Notes: generated by a model from the letters alone, not told the origin. Counted from the stretch's first letter, positions 1-9,829 are shown. The stretch: DNA of 64,000 nt from Pedobacter alluvionis (GCF_003664035.1 NZ_RCCK01000011.1:372001-436000); one strand, 5' to 3'. Made by a program: numbers and translations.

Positions 1-571
1 AAACATAGTTCCAAACCATGCTCTCTACAAAATCAGGAATGTAATGGTAGTTCCTGAAAATGGTTTCATCCGGATAAAAAGTAATGGCGGTACCATTACG
101 CTGAGTGGTATCAATAATAGGTTGTTCAGTTACAATTTCTCCTTTAGAAAATTCTACCTTTTTCGTTTTTCCATCACGATAAGATTGTACAGTAAAACTG
201 GTAGAAAGTGCATTAACCGCCTTGGTACCTACGCCATTTAAACCTACCGATTTTTGGAAGGCATTACTATCGTATTTACCGCCGGTATTAATTTTACTTA
301 CACAATCGATTACCTTACCCAATGGAATACCACGACCATAATCGCGCACATTCACCTTTTGCTCAGAAAGGGTAATTTCGATGGTTTTTCCGGTACCCAT
401 TACAAACTCATCGATAGAATTATCTACAATTTCTTTAAGCAAAACGTAAATACCGTCATCCTGGGCAGAACCATCGCCAAGTTTACCAATGTACATACCC
501 GGGCGAAGCCTGATGTGCTCTTTCCAGTCTAATGAACGAATACTGTCGTCGTTATAAATTACTTCTGCCAT
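1..571 (-). CDS. parE: DNA topoisomerase IV subunit B, N-terminal part (gene continues past left edge)
   Basis: The minus strand encodes the first 190 residues of a type II topoisomerase ATPase subunit, starting [20 protein letters not shown]. ParE pairs with ParC to decatenate daughter chromosomes using ATP. The GHKL ATP-binding pieces are visible: [11 protein letters not shown] (Glu47 catalytic base, Asn51 for magnesium), DYGRGIPLG (residues 77-85) and [19 protein letters not shown] (97-115). The start '[20 protein letters not shown]' is the form I associate with Bacteroidota ParE rather than GyrB, so parE is preferred. The ATG at 569-571 is preceded by about 400 bp without a gene. The toprim and C-terminal parts lie outside the window. 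Confidence 0.9.
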   Translation of the reverse strand, partial: MAEVIYNDDSIRSLDWKEHIRLRPGMYIGKLGDGSAQDDGIYVLLKEIVDNSIDEFVMGTGKTIEITLSEQKVNVRDYGRGIPLGKVIDCVSKINTGGKYDSNAFQKSVGLNGVGTKAVNALSTSFTVQSYRDGKTKKVEFSKGEIVTEQPIIDTTQRNGTAITFYPDETIFRNYHYIPDFVESMVWNYV

Positions 572-975
572 ACTGTGTTTATCTGTTCTTCAATGAAAAC
601 TTTGCATTTATTGGTCTGCAAAGCGATGAAGAATTTGTAGAAATAACCCTGACGATTGAAATAAAAATATTTTTAAATACGCTCTTCAGAATTATTATAC
701 AATAATAGATTTATTCTGTGAGGCTCGCAAAAGAAAATATCCACATATAAACATGGGTGATGGAATAGGTAAGGTGGATGATAGGCATTATATATAAGTT
801 AGATGTCCATAGTCGGTGGTCTTTAGGCTATCATTGATTAACGATCACCAGCTCTCTCCATCATCCCTTTTCCATCTTACCTCTGCCATCCTCCAATCAT
901 TCTCTCATTCAATCATTCCCTCCCTCAATCATTCAATTTTCCCTATCTTCATCCGATTATTCAAAATCCTATTTA
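572..975. other. intergenic region between divergent parE and permease genes, with pyrimidine-rich low-complexity tract
   Basis: About 400 bp without a credible gene. Nearest parE there is a small hairpin (600-623, arms CTTTGCA/TGCAAAG). From about 840 to 970 the plus strand is pyrimidine-rich and built from overlapping ATCATTC, TCATTC and CCATC words. The stretch around 755-785 (GATGGAATAGGTAAGGTGGA) is roughly complementary to 858-890, so a long imperfect hairpin is possible. A weak -7-like TATCTTCA sits at 944-951, about 25 nt before the permease ATG. Confidence 0.5.
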
Positions 976-2313
976 ATGCAACAAAAAAAGCAGCTTTCGC
1001 TATTCGATTTATCCATGATTGTGGTGAGTCTGGTTATTGGAATGGGTGTATTTCGTACGCCTGTAAATGTAGCGGCGAAAGCGCAAATTCCAGAGTTATT
1101 TTACCTGGCCTGGTTTATTGGTGGCTTCGTGGCTTTTTGCGGTGCCTTAACCTATGCCGAAATTGGTTCCCGTTTTCCGGTAACAGGTGGATATTATAAA
1201 ATATTTTCTGCAGCCTATCATCCCTCTATCGCTTTTGCAATTAATTGTATTGTTATTATTTCCAGCGCAGCATCTGTAGCGGCAATTTCAATTATTGGTG
1301 CAGAATACCTGAGTAAAATTATTTTGCCTGTTGGTAAACAAACAGAAACCTATCGGGTCGCCATAGCCATTATTACTATTTTAACATTCTATTTCATTAA
1401 CCTTTTAGGTTTGAAAGCGAGTTCTAAAACGCAAAATGTACTAACTGTAATTAAAATCGGAATGATTTTAACGCTGATTTGCGCGGTATTTTTTGGCGGA
1501 CAAACCGAAACCATAACTCCTGTTTTTAAAACAGCAACAGGTGCTTTACCAACCTGGTCTGATTATGGAAAAGCTTTGGGTTTATGCTTAATTGCCGTTT
1601 CTTTTTCTTATGCAGGTTATGCACAAACCATCAACTTTGGTGGCGAAATTAAAGAAGCCAAAAAAGTGATTCCACGTGCTATCATTATTGGCTTAAACAT
1701 TATTGTAATTCTTTATCTGGCCATCAACTATGTGTATGTAAAGGTGATTGGTTTTGAAGAATTAAAATCAGCAGAAAGTATAGCAGCGATATTAGCTTCG
1801 AAGATATTTGGTCCTGCCGGATTTAAAGCACTTTCTGTAATTATCTTTTTTTCTGTAATGGGTTATATAAATGTAAACCTGTTGAGTAACCCAAGGGCAA
1901 TGTTTGCTATGGGCGAAGAAGGTGCCCTGCCAAAAATATTCAGCAGGATGAATAAAAAAACAGAGGTAATGACCATTAGCTTAACAGTTTTTACATTAAT
2001 TGCCGTGGTGATTATTTTCTTTGCGAAAACTTTCGACAAGATTTTAAACTATACCATTTTCTTAGAATGCATCAGTATGGCCAGTTCGGCAGCCACAATT
2101 TTCATCCTTCGAAAGAGAACAGCACATCTTGATAAAAAATCCATCTATACTGTTCCTTTATATCCTATATTGCCTATTATTTTTATTGCGGCTTATACTT
2201 TCGTGGCCTTTAGCATTTATGCCGACGATCCGAATGCAGCACTTAATGGCTTATATATTTTTGTTGGCTTTCTGGTAGTTTATTTTGTGAGCAGATGGTT
2301 TAACAAGAAATAG
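976..2313 (+). CDS. APC-family amino acid permease
   Basis: A 445-residue polytopic membrane protein of the amino acid-polyamine-organocation superfamily, with roughly 12 hydrophobic segments. It probably moves an amino acid or related amine across the inner membrane by symport or exchange. The unwound TM1 motif IGMGVF is at residues 21-26, followed by a TM2 region with YAEIGSRFPVTGGYY, both typical of the LAT/basic amino acid transporter branch. The C terminus is short and the length is normal for the family. The ATG at 976 directly precedes the first hydrophobic helix and nothing upstream extends it. It stands alone before the sugar symporter, separated by 190 bp. Substrate cannot be read from sequence. 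Confidence 0.85.
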   Translation: MQQKKQLSLFDLSMIVVSLVIGMGVFRTPVNVAAKAQIPELFYLAWFIGGFVAFCGALTYAEIGSRFPVTGGYYKIFSAAYHPSIAFAINCIVIISSAASVAAISIIGAEYLSKIILPVGKQTETYRVAIAIITILTFYFINLLGLKASSKTQNVLTVIKIGMILTLICAVFFGGQTETITPVFKTATGALPTWSDYGKALGLCLIAVSFSYAGYAQTINFGGEIKEAKKVIPRAIIIGLNIIVILYLAINYVYVKVIGFEELKSAESIAAILASKIFGPAGFKALSVIIFFSVMGYINVNLLSNPRAMFAMGEEGALPKIFSRMNKKTEVMTISLTVFTLIAVVIIFFAKTFDKILNYTIFLECISMASSAATIFILRKRTAHLDKKSIYTVPLYPILPIIFIAAYTFVAFSIYADDPNAALNGLYIFVGFLVVYFVSRWFNKK

Positions 2314-2328
2314 TTTATTCATGATTCA

Positions 2329-2360
2329 AACCTCGCAGTTTTTAAAAACCTGCTAGGTTT
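2329..2360. terminator. hairpin downstream of permease gene
   Basis: Inverted repeat with arms AACCTCGCAG and CTGCTAGGTT around an A/T core (TTTTTAAAAAC), 15 bp after the permease stop. There is no good U-tract on the plus strand, so it may be a weak terminator or a dispersed hairpin. A second small hairpin (ATCCCGAT...ATTGGGAT) follows at about 2401-2422. Confidence 0.4.
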
Positions 2361-2502
2361 CATGAGACCAACCAAAGTAAATAAACTGATTAGAATGAAC
2401 ATCCCGATTTTTCATTGGGATAAAATGGAAAGCAAGACTGATCTAACCGATTAACACAGAAACCTGCTTTCAAAAAAATAAAAATTTAATTATAAAATTT
2501 TA

Positions 2503-3837
2503 ATGAACAAAACACTCTCCTTAAAACAAGAAATTGCTTACGCGGCCGGTATGATTGGTTGGAGCACGATGACAAATATTATCATCGTAATGCTCCCCTT
2601 TTTCTATCTGCCCCCAAGCAACGCTGGCTTACCTCCTTTGGTACCACAACTGGTTTTATTGGGCGCGTTTAATATTCTTTCTATTATTGCTGCTTCAGGA
2701 AGATTGGTCGATGCCCTTTACGATCCGTTTATTGCCTCAAAAAGTGATGCCAGCACCAATAAAAACGGTCGAAGGATGCCTTTTATGAAATGGGCGATTA
2801 TTCCGTCAATGATATTTTGTGGCCTGGTATTCTACCCGCTCCAGAAAACAGAAAGCCTGCACAATGCCTGGTGGTTAACCATAACACTTTGTTTGTTTTT
2901 TGTATCGGTTACCACTTATATAATCCCTTATAACGCGCTACTGGCTGAAGTAACCAACACGCCAAGACAAAAAGTTAAATTATCAAGTTATCAGCAGGTC
3001 GGTTTTGTAATCGGCATCATTTTATCGGCCTGCACCAATAATTTTGCCGATCTGGTTGAGCCTCATTTTCATGTAGCCAACCGCAGCGAGGCCATCCAGA
3101 TCGCGATATGGGGTTTGTGTATTTTATCCGGATTGGTGATGTTATTGCCTATTTTTTTTATTAACGAAAAAGAATTCACGGTTGCAAAACCCACTCACGT
3201 GCCTTTATGGCCGGCGATTAAGAGCACCTTTAAAAACAGTAATTTTAAATATTACCTGATATCTGATTTCGCTTTTTATACGGCATTGAGCATTATTTCT
3301 AGCGGTTTATTATTTTTCTGTACCGTTTTATTGGGCCTGCCAGAATCAGAAGGTGGAAAATTTATGGGCGCCATGGTTTTGGCTTCCCTGCTATTTTACC
3401 CGCTGGTTAATTTTGGTTCTGCTAAAATTGGCAAAAAACCTTTTGTATTGCTTGCCTTTGGCGTGTTGTGCTTAATCTTTGTCACCATTTTCTTTTTAGG
3501 CAAATTACCATTTGGTCCACATACACAGATTTACATCCTGGTACTATCCGCTTCGTTTCCTTTAGCGGCACTTGGCATTTTACCGACAGCCATTTTAGCC
3601 GACATTGCCCAAAGAGATACCTTAGAAACCGGAGAAAACCATGAGGGCATGTTCTTCGCAGTGAAATACCTTTTTGTAAAACTTGGTCAAACCTTAGGCA
3701 TTGCTATTTTTGCCATGCTCACCATTTACGGCAAAGATCCGGGAAATGATTTCGGGTTACGATTGAACGGAATTGTAGGTTTCGGTCTCTGTTTAATTGC
3801 GTTATTGTTTTTTAGCAGGTTTAAAGAGGAGAAATAA
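2503..3837 (+). CDS. MFS sugar:cation symporter, GPH family
   Basis: A 444-residue, 12-segment inner-membrane transporter of the glycoside-pentoside-hexuronide:cation symporter type (MelB relatives). The cytoplasmic loop signature is clear: GRLVDALYDPFIASKSDAS at residues 66-84, then KNGRRMPFM (88-95). These proteins bring mono- or disaccharides and glycosides into the cytoplasm with H+ or Na+. It is the only clear inner-membrane sugar importer in the window, so it could serve one of the SusC/SusD loci, but it lies on the opposite strand to the nearest one (4308-9266) and the link is inference. Start at the ATG in TTTTAATGAACAAAAC. Length is normal. Confidence 0.85.
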   Translation: MNKTLSLKQEIAYAAGMIGWSTMTNIIIVMLPFFYLPPSNAGLPPLVPQLVLLGAFNILSIIAASGRLVDALYDPFIASKSDASTNKNGRRMPFMKWAIIPSMIFCGLVFYPLQKTESLHNAWWLTITLCLFFVSVTTYIIPYNALLAEVTNTPRQKVKLSSYQQVGFVIGIILSACTNNFADLVEPHFHVANRSEAIQIAIWGLCILSGLVMLLPIFFINEKEFTVAKPTHVPLWPAIKSTFKNSNFKYYLISDFAFYTALSIISSGLLFFCTVLLGLPESEGGKFMGAMVLASLLFYPLVNFGSAKIGKKPFVLLAFGVLCLIFVTIFFLGKLPFGPHTQIYILVLSASFPLAALGILPTAILADIAQRDTLETGENHEGMFFAVKYLFVKLGQTLGIAIFAMLTIYGKDPGNDFGLRLNGIVGFGLCLIALLFFSRFKEEK

Positions 3838-4307
3838 TTTGGCATTGAGCGTTTTGAGTGGGAATCGGAACCATCTAATAACTTAAGTTTCTTAATAAAA
3901 ATGGCTGCTCTAATTTCCAGTTTTTTTATGGAAAGCAATTTCTGTGGTGCTTCGGTTCCTTTAGCCCCGCCCTTTGCTTAATCCCGATAAAAGAAACGTG
4001 TAAATTAAACCATTCTTATCGGGATAACGCTGGCGGTCGGGTTTATTTTACTACTGATAGTAGCAGTTTCATCCGCCTAAATCAATATCAACTCGATATG
4101 CTACAATTGCTTTCCAAAAAACAAGAAGATTACTTAAAGTGCCGTCATCCCAACTAAAGTGCAATGAAATGCAGTGATTTGTTGTTTTTTGACCACACGA
4201 GAAACTCTATGAACATCCAAGCTTTGTATGTTCATAGCTAAAATACATGAGCAGAGCAATGCTAATGCTCATCGCTCCGCCAATGTATCTCATTTATAAC
4301 CTAAATC
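3838..4307. repeat. intergenic region with dispersed repeat remnant
   Basis: 470 bp between the symporter and a convergent susD-like gene, without a credible gene. From about 3966 to 4045 it contains a degenerate palindrome: TTAGCCCCGCCCTTTGCTTA, then AATCCCGATAA about 50 bp before its complement TTATCGGGAT, then GCTGGCGGTCGGGTT. A similar element with CCCGATAA-type arms precedes ribF at 19644-19762. Around 4236-4275 there is a shorter imperfect repeat of ATGCTCAT/GAGCAGAGC words. I see no clean terminator with a U-tract for either neighbouring gene. Confidence 0.5.
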
Positions 4308-6020
4308 CTAATATCCCGGGCTTTGTTTTAATGTACCATTACTTCTATCAATCTGATCCTGAGGTAAAGGAAAATAATCGTCCCTGGCTTCGATGGTGAT
4401 GCCTTTTAAGTAGTTAAAGTAGCCACCTTCAAAAGAAAAATAACTTTCCAGTGTTTGTTTGGCTACCCCCCAACGTACCAAATCAAAGAAACGGTGACCT
4501 TCTAATGCCAATTCCAATCTGCGTTCGAAACGTACCGCATTTCTGGCATAGGTATCATTTGGAAATGAGATGTACTGGCTAACTTTGTAGGCAGCCGCCG
4601 GAATCCCATTTATATCCCGGGGAGTTATTTTAGCAGCACGGGCTCTAACTATATTAACCAATATTAAAGCTCTGGCTAAATCGCCTTTTTCTACCGCACA
4701 TTCTGCAGCCATTAAATAAACATCACCTAACCGGATCAGGTTTACGTTTAATCCGGTTACATTGGTAGTGCCGGGAGCGGTTCCACTTGAGATCTGAGCA
4801 GCATCAATGGTATTCTTAACAGCCAGAAAAGGGCCACCGTTACTGGCGTCGCGAATCCAGGTATCACCGGGCATTAAACCCCAATCGCGATATGGAACAC
4901 CGCGTCTTCCAATTGTCGATTCAATTCTCGGGTCTAATGGTAAGGTCTTGTCTACTGCATAATTTGTTTTATCCGTTCCGGTTAATCCATAATCAGATTT
5001 ATATGGATTAGTACGATAGCTGCCATCCAATAGCGGTAAACCAAGGGCATCTACCTTAAACGAGTTGGCCAGATCTATAGTCGGCTGGAAGAAACCACAA
5101 CAGTTAATCGGCGCATTACCGTACGGAAAGTTAAGCATATCGCCCACATTACCATTATCACCGCCTGTTCCGTCGGTTCCAACGGAATGTTGAACAGACA
5201 TAATCGTTTCTGGACCGTCTTCTTTGGTAATGTCAAAGTTATCGGTATAAGGCATATCAACCAAGCTTGGTTTTGCCAAAATTACAGCATTCAATAAATC
5301 GTAAGCTTCAGGATATTTCTTTTGATATAAAAACACCTTTCCAAGATAAGCCTGAGCCGCATATTTATCTACCCTACCCTTCTGATTTTTGGGCTTAGTT
5401 GTGCTTAAATTGGCAACGGCAAACTGAAGATCATCTACAATATTTGGATAAATGTCTTTATCATTCGGAACAAAAGTACCACTATTGGCCTCGGTAATAT
5501 AAGGTACCATTTTAAATATGCGAACCAAAAAGAAATAATAATGTCCGCGTAACAATCTGGCTTCTCCTTGAATTTCTTTTGCACGGGCATCATCAAATTT
5601 AATCGATCCCGAACCTGCCTGTAAGCTGGCAAGGACTTTTAGCGTACGGTTACAGCGTTGAATTCCTTCGAAACACCTGTTCCAGATATTCGATAAATTA
5701 TCATTTGTACTGGTTGGCGCATGTTGCTCAATGGCATTCATAGGTGGCTGATCTCCTGTGCTACTCCCTTTATGGGCATTATCTGATGCCACCTCGCCAA
5801 ATAACCACTGGCTTGGTGCTGCACCATAATTACCCCATGTTCCATCCAAATTGCCATTAAGTAAGCTATAGGCACCTATTAAAAGGCCTTCAACCCCCTC
5901 TTGGCTCATTAACTGTTCCTCGGTTAGTTCACCCTGCGGTTGCAATGCTAGAAATTCTTTCTTGCAGGAAAAAGTACTGCAAATTAATAAGGAAAGAAGA
6001 ATATATTTTATATGTTTCAT
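4308..6020 (-). CDS. SusD/RagB-family outer-membrane nutrient-binding lipoprotein
   Basis: A 570-residue secreted lipoprotein with a type II signal peptide (LLICSTFSCKKEF, lipid-modified Cys about residue 19). SusD proteins sit on the cell surface as a lid over the SusC barrel and capture the oligosaccharide or peptide ligand. Family features are the all-helical TPR-like body and the C-terminal block RFERRLELALEGHRFFDLVR, followed by a C terminus near YFPLPQDQIDRSNG...NPGY-like ending (KQSPGY). It follows its SusC partner by 15 bp in the same operon. No glycosidase, protease or regulator accompanies this pair, so its ligand is not indicated. Confidence 0.93.
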   Translation of the reverse strand: MKHIKYILLSLLICSTFSCKKEFLALQPQGELTEEQLMSQEGVEGLLIGAYSLLNGNLDGTWGNYGAAPSQWLFGEVASDNAHKGSSTGDQPPMNAIEQHAPTSTNDNLSNIWNRCFEGIQRCNRTLKVLASLQAGSGSIKFDDARAKEIQGEARLLRGHYYFFLVRIFKMVPYITEANSGTFVPNDKDIYPNIVDDLQFAVANLSTTKPKNQKGRVDKYAAQAYLGKVFLYQKKYPEAYDLLNAVILAKPSLVDMPYTDNFDITKEDGPETIMSVQHSVGTDGTGGDNGNVGDMLNFPYGNAPINCCGFFQPTIDLANSFKVDALGLPLLDGSYRTNPYKSDYGLTGTDKTNYAVDKTLPLDPRIESTIGRRGVPYRDWGLMPGDTWIRDASNGGPFLAVKNTIDAAQISSGTAPGTTNVTGLNVNLIRLGDVYLMAAECAVEKGDLARALILVNIVRARAAKITPRDINGIPAAAYKVSQYISFPNDTYARNAVRFERRLELALEGHRFFDLVRWGVAKQTLESYFSFEGGYFNYLKGITIEARDDYFPLPQDQIDRSNGTLKQSPGY

Positions 6021-6035
6021 TTTGATAACTTTTAA

Positions 6036-9000
6036 TTAAAATCCAACATTAATACCGATTAAAAACTGACGTGGTGATGGATAAACACCCTGGTCTACTC
6101 CGGGCGCAGAGAAGCCATCTACAATTTGACTGATTTCAGGATCCAATCCTGTGTATTTAGTAATGGTAAATACATTGGTTGCACTAACATACAGCCTAAT
6201 CTTATTGATGCCTGAATTTGGCCCAAAAGCTTTAACTGTTGGGATGGAGTAGCCAATTTGCAAATTTTTCAACCTAAGAAAACTTCCATCTTGAATGTAA
6301 TAACTTGAAGAAGCAAACTCCAGATCTGAAGCTCCTGCATAAGCAGAAGGAATCAGACTTGATGTATTGGTTGGACTCCAGGCATCAAGTAATCTAACAC
6401 TTTTTGCTCCATCAAAGGAAGGGAAATCTGTAAAATAGCGCGTAGCTTCAAATATATCATTTCCTTGTACACCATATAAGAAAGCTGAAATATCAAAATT
6501 CTTGTAAGATGCGTTCAAATTTATCCCATAGGTGAAATCTGGATGTGGACTTCCGATAATTGTCCGATCTTTTGGATCAATAATACCATCACCATTAATA
6601 TCCTGATAACGTAATCCACCAACCCTGGCGCCCGAATAAGAAGGATTATTCTGAATATCGGCAGTACTCTGATAAATTCCTGCAGTTTGATATCCATAAA
6701 ATGAACCCAGCGGCGCGCCTTCTTGTAAAATACTGGTTTGTAGGCTCCTATAATTACCATAAACCTGATTTAGAATACCTGGTGCCAACCTTACAATTTT
6801 ATTATTATTTTTTGAAAAATTTGCACCGATATCAAATTTAAAAGGCCTATCATCGCTTCTTCCATAGTGATAAGCGACGTTAAATTCGATCCCTTTATTA
6901 CTCATATCGCCAATATTTACAAAAGGTGAACTTCCCATTCCTACAATGCTAGCTGGTAGAGGTACAGGGTAAAGCATATCTGTCGTTTTCTTGTTATACC
7001 AATCTACTGATCCGTCAACAGCTCCGCCTAATAAAGTAAAATCAAGACCAATATTTAAAGAATTTACAGTTTCCCATTTTATATCCAGGTTTTGATAAGC
7101 ATTTTGTCGCACTCCGGTTGTAAGACCATTGCCGCCACCAAGCGCATAAGCCGAATTAATAATAGAACTTTGAAATCTATTGACATATTGATATCCCGGT
7201 ATCCGTTGGTTTCCGGTTTGTCCGTATCCAACACGAAGTTTCAAATCGCTAATCCATTTGATACTTTTCATAAACTCTTCTTCAGACAACCTCCAAGCAG
7301 CACTTGCTGCCGGAAAATTACCATACTTATTGGCAGAGCCGAAGTTAGATGAACCATCTCTACGGATCGTAAAACTGGCGAGATAACGATCATTAAAAGA
7401 GTAATCAAGCTTTGCGAACACGGAAAATAGTGATCCTATTCCTCCGGTACTGGCATTGCTGATGTTTGAAGAACCTGTATTTAAATAATAATAGTCAGGA
7501 TTACCCAAAAGAAAGAAATCATTTCTTCCTGCAGTTAATTGTCTGGTTCTGGATCTGATTGCCTCAGTACCGATTAACGCATTTAAACTGTGTTTTTCAG
7601 CAAATTTTTTGTTATAATTTAAAGTATTAGTCCAGGTCCATTCCGTATTATATCCCTGGGTTTCACTTAAATTATTTGAATTATTGCCTTCAGAGAATTC
7701 CAAATTTGGATAACGCATAGATAAGCTATTGTAGTTCTCGTAACGTATCCCAAAATTGGTTTTTAATATCAATCCCGGAATAATATCACCTTCACCGAAG
7801 ATATTTCCAAAAAAGAAGTTGTTTTTATTAACATTATCCTTTGCCCTGAATAGAAATGCAAGTGGGTTCTCTGCATTTCCCAACTGACTGCCGCGGCTAC
7901 CGGCAAAGTTTCCGGCAATGTCGTAAACCGGAATAATGGTTGGGATTCGGTATGCCCATCCCAGAGCACTTCCCTGATCCTGATAGCCACCGGCAGTATT
8001 CGGATTAACGCCAAATCCGACACCTTCAGAGTAACTATATTGTGCATTTTCTCCGAAACGGACCCTTTTATTAAAAGCAGATATCCCAGTATTGGATCTA
8101 AAACTGTAACGTTTAAAACCTGTGTATTTAATTGTTCCTTTTTGGTTTAAGTATCCGGCACTAACGGAATAGGTTGCATTGTCTGAACCACCCAGCGCAC
8201 TAATATTATAATTCTGAACAGGTGCAGCTTCGGTAATCTCATCAAACCAATTGGTACCTTCCTTATTTGCTTTTGTAATTTGATAAAACAGATTTGGATC
8301 ACGGCTATAATTATACTTGGAAGGATCTGCATCTGCAGCAGTAACATTCTGACCAAGTTTTAAACCTGCCACCAAATATTCAGGCAATACCGGTACTGTG
8401 CCCGAACCATAGTTATCTCCTGCTGCAATAGGTTTTCCGGCATTAGTATACCCATCAAATACATATTGTGCATATTGTTGGGGGTTCATCATTTTTGGAA
8501 AACTATCTTTTCTTGGCAGCTGTGTACCATAATAAGAATCAAGCGTAATTTTTGGAGTACCAGTCAAACCTTTTTTAGTGGTAATGATTACCACACCATT
8601 ATTTGCTCTTGAACCGTATATAGAGGCTGCAGAAGCATCTTTCAATACTTGCATACTTTCGATATCATTCTGGTTAAGCCATGATAGTTTTCCCTCAAAT
8701 GGAACGCCATCAATTACGTAGAGCGGGTCGTTGTTATTAATGGTACTAAAACCCCGGATTCTGATCTGTGGTGTTGAACCTGGAGCCCCGTCATTTACAA
8801 TTTGTACTCCTGTTGCTTTTCCTTGCAATGCTTCCACAGCACTTGCGGCCGGCTGGGCCTTTAATAGTTCCATACTTACTACAGCCACAGCTCCCGTTAA
8901 ATCTTTCTTTCGCTGAGAAGAATAGCCAGTTACTACAACCTCTGTAAGGTTATTATTGTTGGCTTGTAATACAATTGAAATGTTGGTTTGGGTACCCACT

Positions 9001-9266
9001 GTTACTTCTTTACTGCCATAACCAACAAAAGAAATAACCAACACATCGGTAGGTTTTACACTTAGCGAGAAAGCACCATTTGCATCTGTAGCAGTACCAC
9101 CACTGCCATCCTTAATTTTAATTGTGGCGCCAACCACAGGCAGTTTATCATCACTGGCAATAACTTTACCAGTAATTTTTGATTGGGCCATTGCACCGAG
9201 GGCAAATAGCATCCCCAAACACAAGAGAAGAAAACTCCTCTTGATACAAAAAAGATTTTGTTTCAT
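6036..9266 (-). CDS. SusC/RagA-family TonB-dependent outer-membrane transporter
   Basis: A 1076-residue TonB-linked porin that pulls its ligand through the outer membrane using energy passed on by TonB/ExbBD. After the signal peptide (to about residue 27) come a carboxypeptidase-regulatory-like beta-sandwich (about 30-105, KITGKVIASDDKLPVVGATI), the TonB-box region (LTEVVVTGY), the plug (about 120-235 with IRIRGFSTINNNDPLYVIDG and SRANNGVVIITTKKG) and a long beta-barrel ending in LIGINVGF. There is no N-terminal FecR-interacting STN domain, so control by an anti-sigma factor is unlikely. First gene of a two-gene operon with the susD-like gene; a possible 41-codon ORF lies upstream. Confidence 0.95.
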   Translation of the reverse strand: MKQNLFCIKRSFLLLCLGMLFALGAMAQSKITGKVIASDDKLPVVGATIKIKDGSGGTATDANGAFSLSVKPTDVLVISFVGYGSKEVTVGTQTNISIVLQANNNNLTEVVVTGYSSQRKKDLTGAVAVVSMELLKAQPAASAVEALQGKATGVQIVNDGAPGSTPQIRIRGFSTINNNDPLYVIDGVPFEGKLSWLNQNDIESMQVLKDASAASIYGSRANNGVVIITTKKGLTGTPKITLDSYYGTQLPRKDSFPKMMNPQQYAQYVFDGYTNAGKPIAAGDNYGSGTVPVLPEYLVAGLKLGQNVTAADADPSKYNYSRDPNLFYQITKANKEGTNWFDEITEAAPVQNYNISALGGSDNATYSVSAGYLNQKGTIKYTGFKRYSFRSNTGISAFNKRVRFGENAQYSYSEGVGFGVNPNTAGGYQDQGSALGWAYRIPTIIPVYDIAGNFAGSRGSQLGNAENPLAFLFRAKDNVNKNNFFFGNIFGEGDIIPGLILKTNFGIRYENYNSLSMRYPNLEFSEGNNSNNLSETQGYNTEWTWTNTLNYNKKFAEKHSLNALIGTEAIRSRTRQLTAGRNDFFLLGNPDYYYLNTGSSNISNASTGGIGSLFSVFAKLDYSFNDRYLASFTIRRDGSSNFGSANKYGNFPAASAAWRLSEEEFMKSIKWISDLKLRVGYGQTGNQRIPGYQYVNRFQSSIINSAYALGGGNGLTTGVRQNAYQNLDIKWETVNSLNIGLDFTLLGGAVDGSVDWYNKKTTDMLYPVPLPASIVGMGSSPFVNIGDMSNKGIEFNVAYHYGRSDDRPFKFDIGANFSKNNNKIVRLAPGILNQVYGNYRSLQTSILQEGAPLGSFYGYQTAGIYQSTADIQNNPSYSGARVGGLRYQDINGDGIIDPKDRTIIGSPHPDFTYGINLNASYKNFDISAFLYGVQGNDIFEATRYFTDFPSFDGAKSVRLLDAWSPTNTSSLIPSAYAGASDLEFASSSYYIQDGSFLRLKNLQIGYSIPTVKAFGPNSGINKIRLYVSATNVFTITKYTGLDPEISQIVDGFSAPGVDQGVYPSPRQFLIGINVGF

Positions 9267-9330
9267 AGGTTTATAATGATTAGATTAATAATGCGTACTC
9301 ATACTTCTGACGCCTGATAAACAGACAACA

Positions 9331-9456
9331 TCAGTTTTTTGTCTCTGCTAAGAAGTCGTATTTAAGTAATTTGCCACAGGATTTACCGCCGTTAAAAAAA
9401 ACGAAGGAATGCAGGAAGAATGGATTTCTTCCGTTAGGGAGTAGTTTTTTTCTCAT
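9331..9456 (-). CDS. possible small ORF (41 codons) upstream of susC-like gene
   Basis: On the minus strand an ATG at 9454-9456 opens 41 codons ending TGA at 9331-9333, 64 nt before the SusC start and in the same direction. The predicted peptide is basic with a run of aromatic residues (MRKKLLPNGRNPFFLHSFVF, then a Gly-Gly-Lys-Ser-Cys-Gly segment, ending AETKN). It is not a signal peptide and I do not recognise a family. It could be a leader peptide, a translated 5' UTR or chance. The surrounding DNA is less AT-rich than the region immediately upstream (9480-9620), which fits a conserved element but does not prove translation. Confidence 0.3.
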   Translation of the reverse strand: MRKKLLPNGRNPFFLHSFVFFNGGKSCGKLLKYDFLAETKN

Positions 9457-9707
9457 AAGTAGTTTGGTTAGATAAGTTTTATTAGTTGTTTTTATTTATA
9501 ATCTACATACTGGTATTTTTAAAACAAAAATAAATTAGTGTAATATATACACTTTAATAAAAATAAATATACATATAAAAAATAATTATACTACAATTAT
9601 ATATTTATAAAATACCAATTAAACAGATTGTCATATAAGCAAAAATGCGTGATGTGGTGATGATTGAGATTTACATTATCAAAAACACATTCTTTATACA
9701 TTTTTTG

Positions 9708-9715
9708 TATCTTTG
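9708..9715 (+). promoter_or_regulatory. candidate -7 box for rhlE (TATCTTTG)
   Basis: TATCTTTG matches the Bacteroidota -7 consensus TAnnTTTG exactly. It lies about 115 nt upstream of the rhlE start, implying a long leader. A TTTG/TTG element at the usual 19-20 nt upstream spacing is not convincing, so this rests on the -7 box alone. Confidence 0.5.
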
Positions 9716-9717
9716 CC

Positions 9718-9775
9718 GCTGAAGCAGGAATAAGGGCTTGCCATTCTGAATGGCATATTCTCTCCGCAAGTTAGT
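9718..9775 (+). promoter_or_regulatory. structured 5' leader of rhlE
   Basis: Between the -7 box and the start codon the leader has a palindrome GCCATTCTGAATGGC (about 9740-9754) nested inside complementary flanks (AAGGGCTTGC and GCAAGTTAGTCCTT). The nested pairing suggests a stem with an internal hairpin. DEAD-box helicase genes often have long leaders used for cold or autoregulatory control; whether this one does is inference. Confidence 0.35.
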
Positions 9776-9829
9776 CCTTCAACAAATGATTGTTCTAGCT
9801 TCTTCGATAAATATTACACAGAAAAATAC

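Larger units (their letters stand above)
9267..9829. promoter_or_regulatory. divergent regulatory region between susC-like gene and rhlE
   Basis: 563 bp shared by two divergent genes. The half near susC holds the small ORF at 9331-9456. The middle (about 9480-9640) is very AT-rich, as expected for promoter DNA of a SusC operon. The half near rhlE contains a -7 box and a structured leader, listed separately. No operator palindrome like those in the large locus was seen here. Confidence 0.5.

Noticed and set aside
4308..9266. Assigning a glycan substrate to the stand-alone SusCD pair
   Set aside because: No enzyme gene, regulator or operator accompanies it; the nearby GPH symporter is on the other strand and could serve anything.
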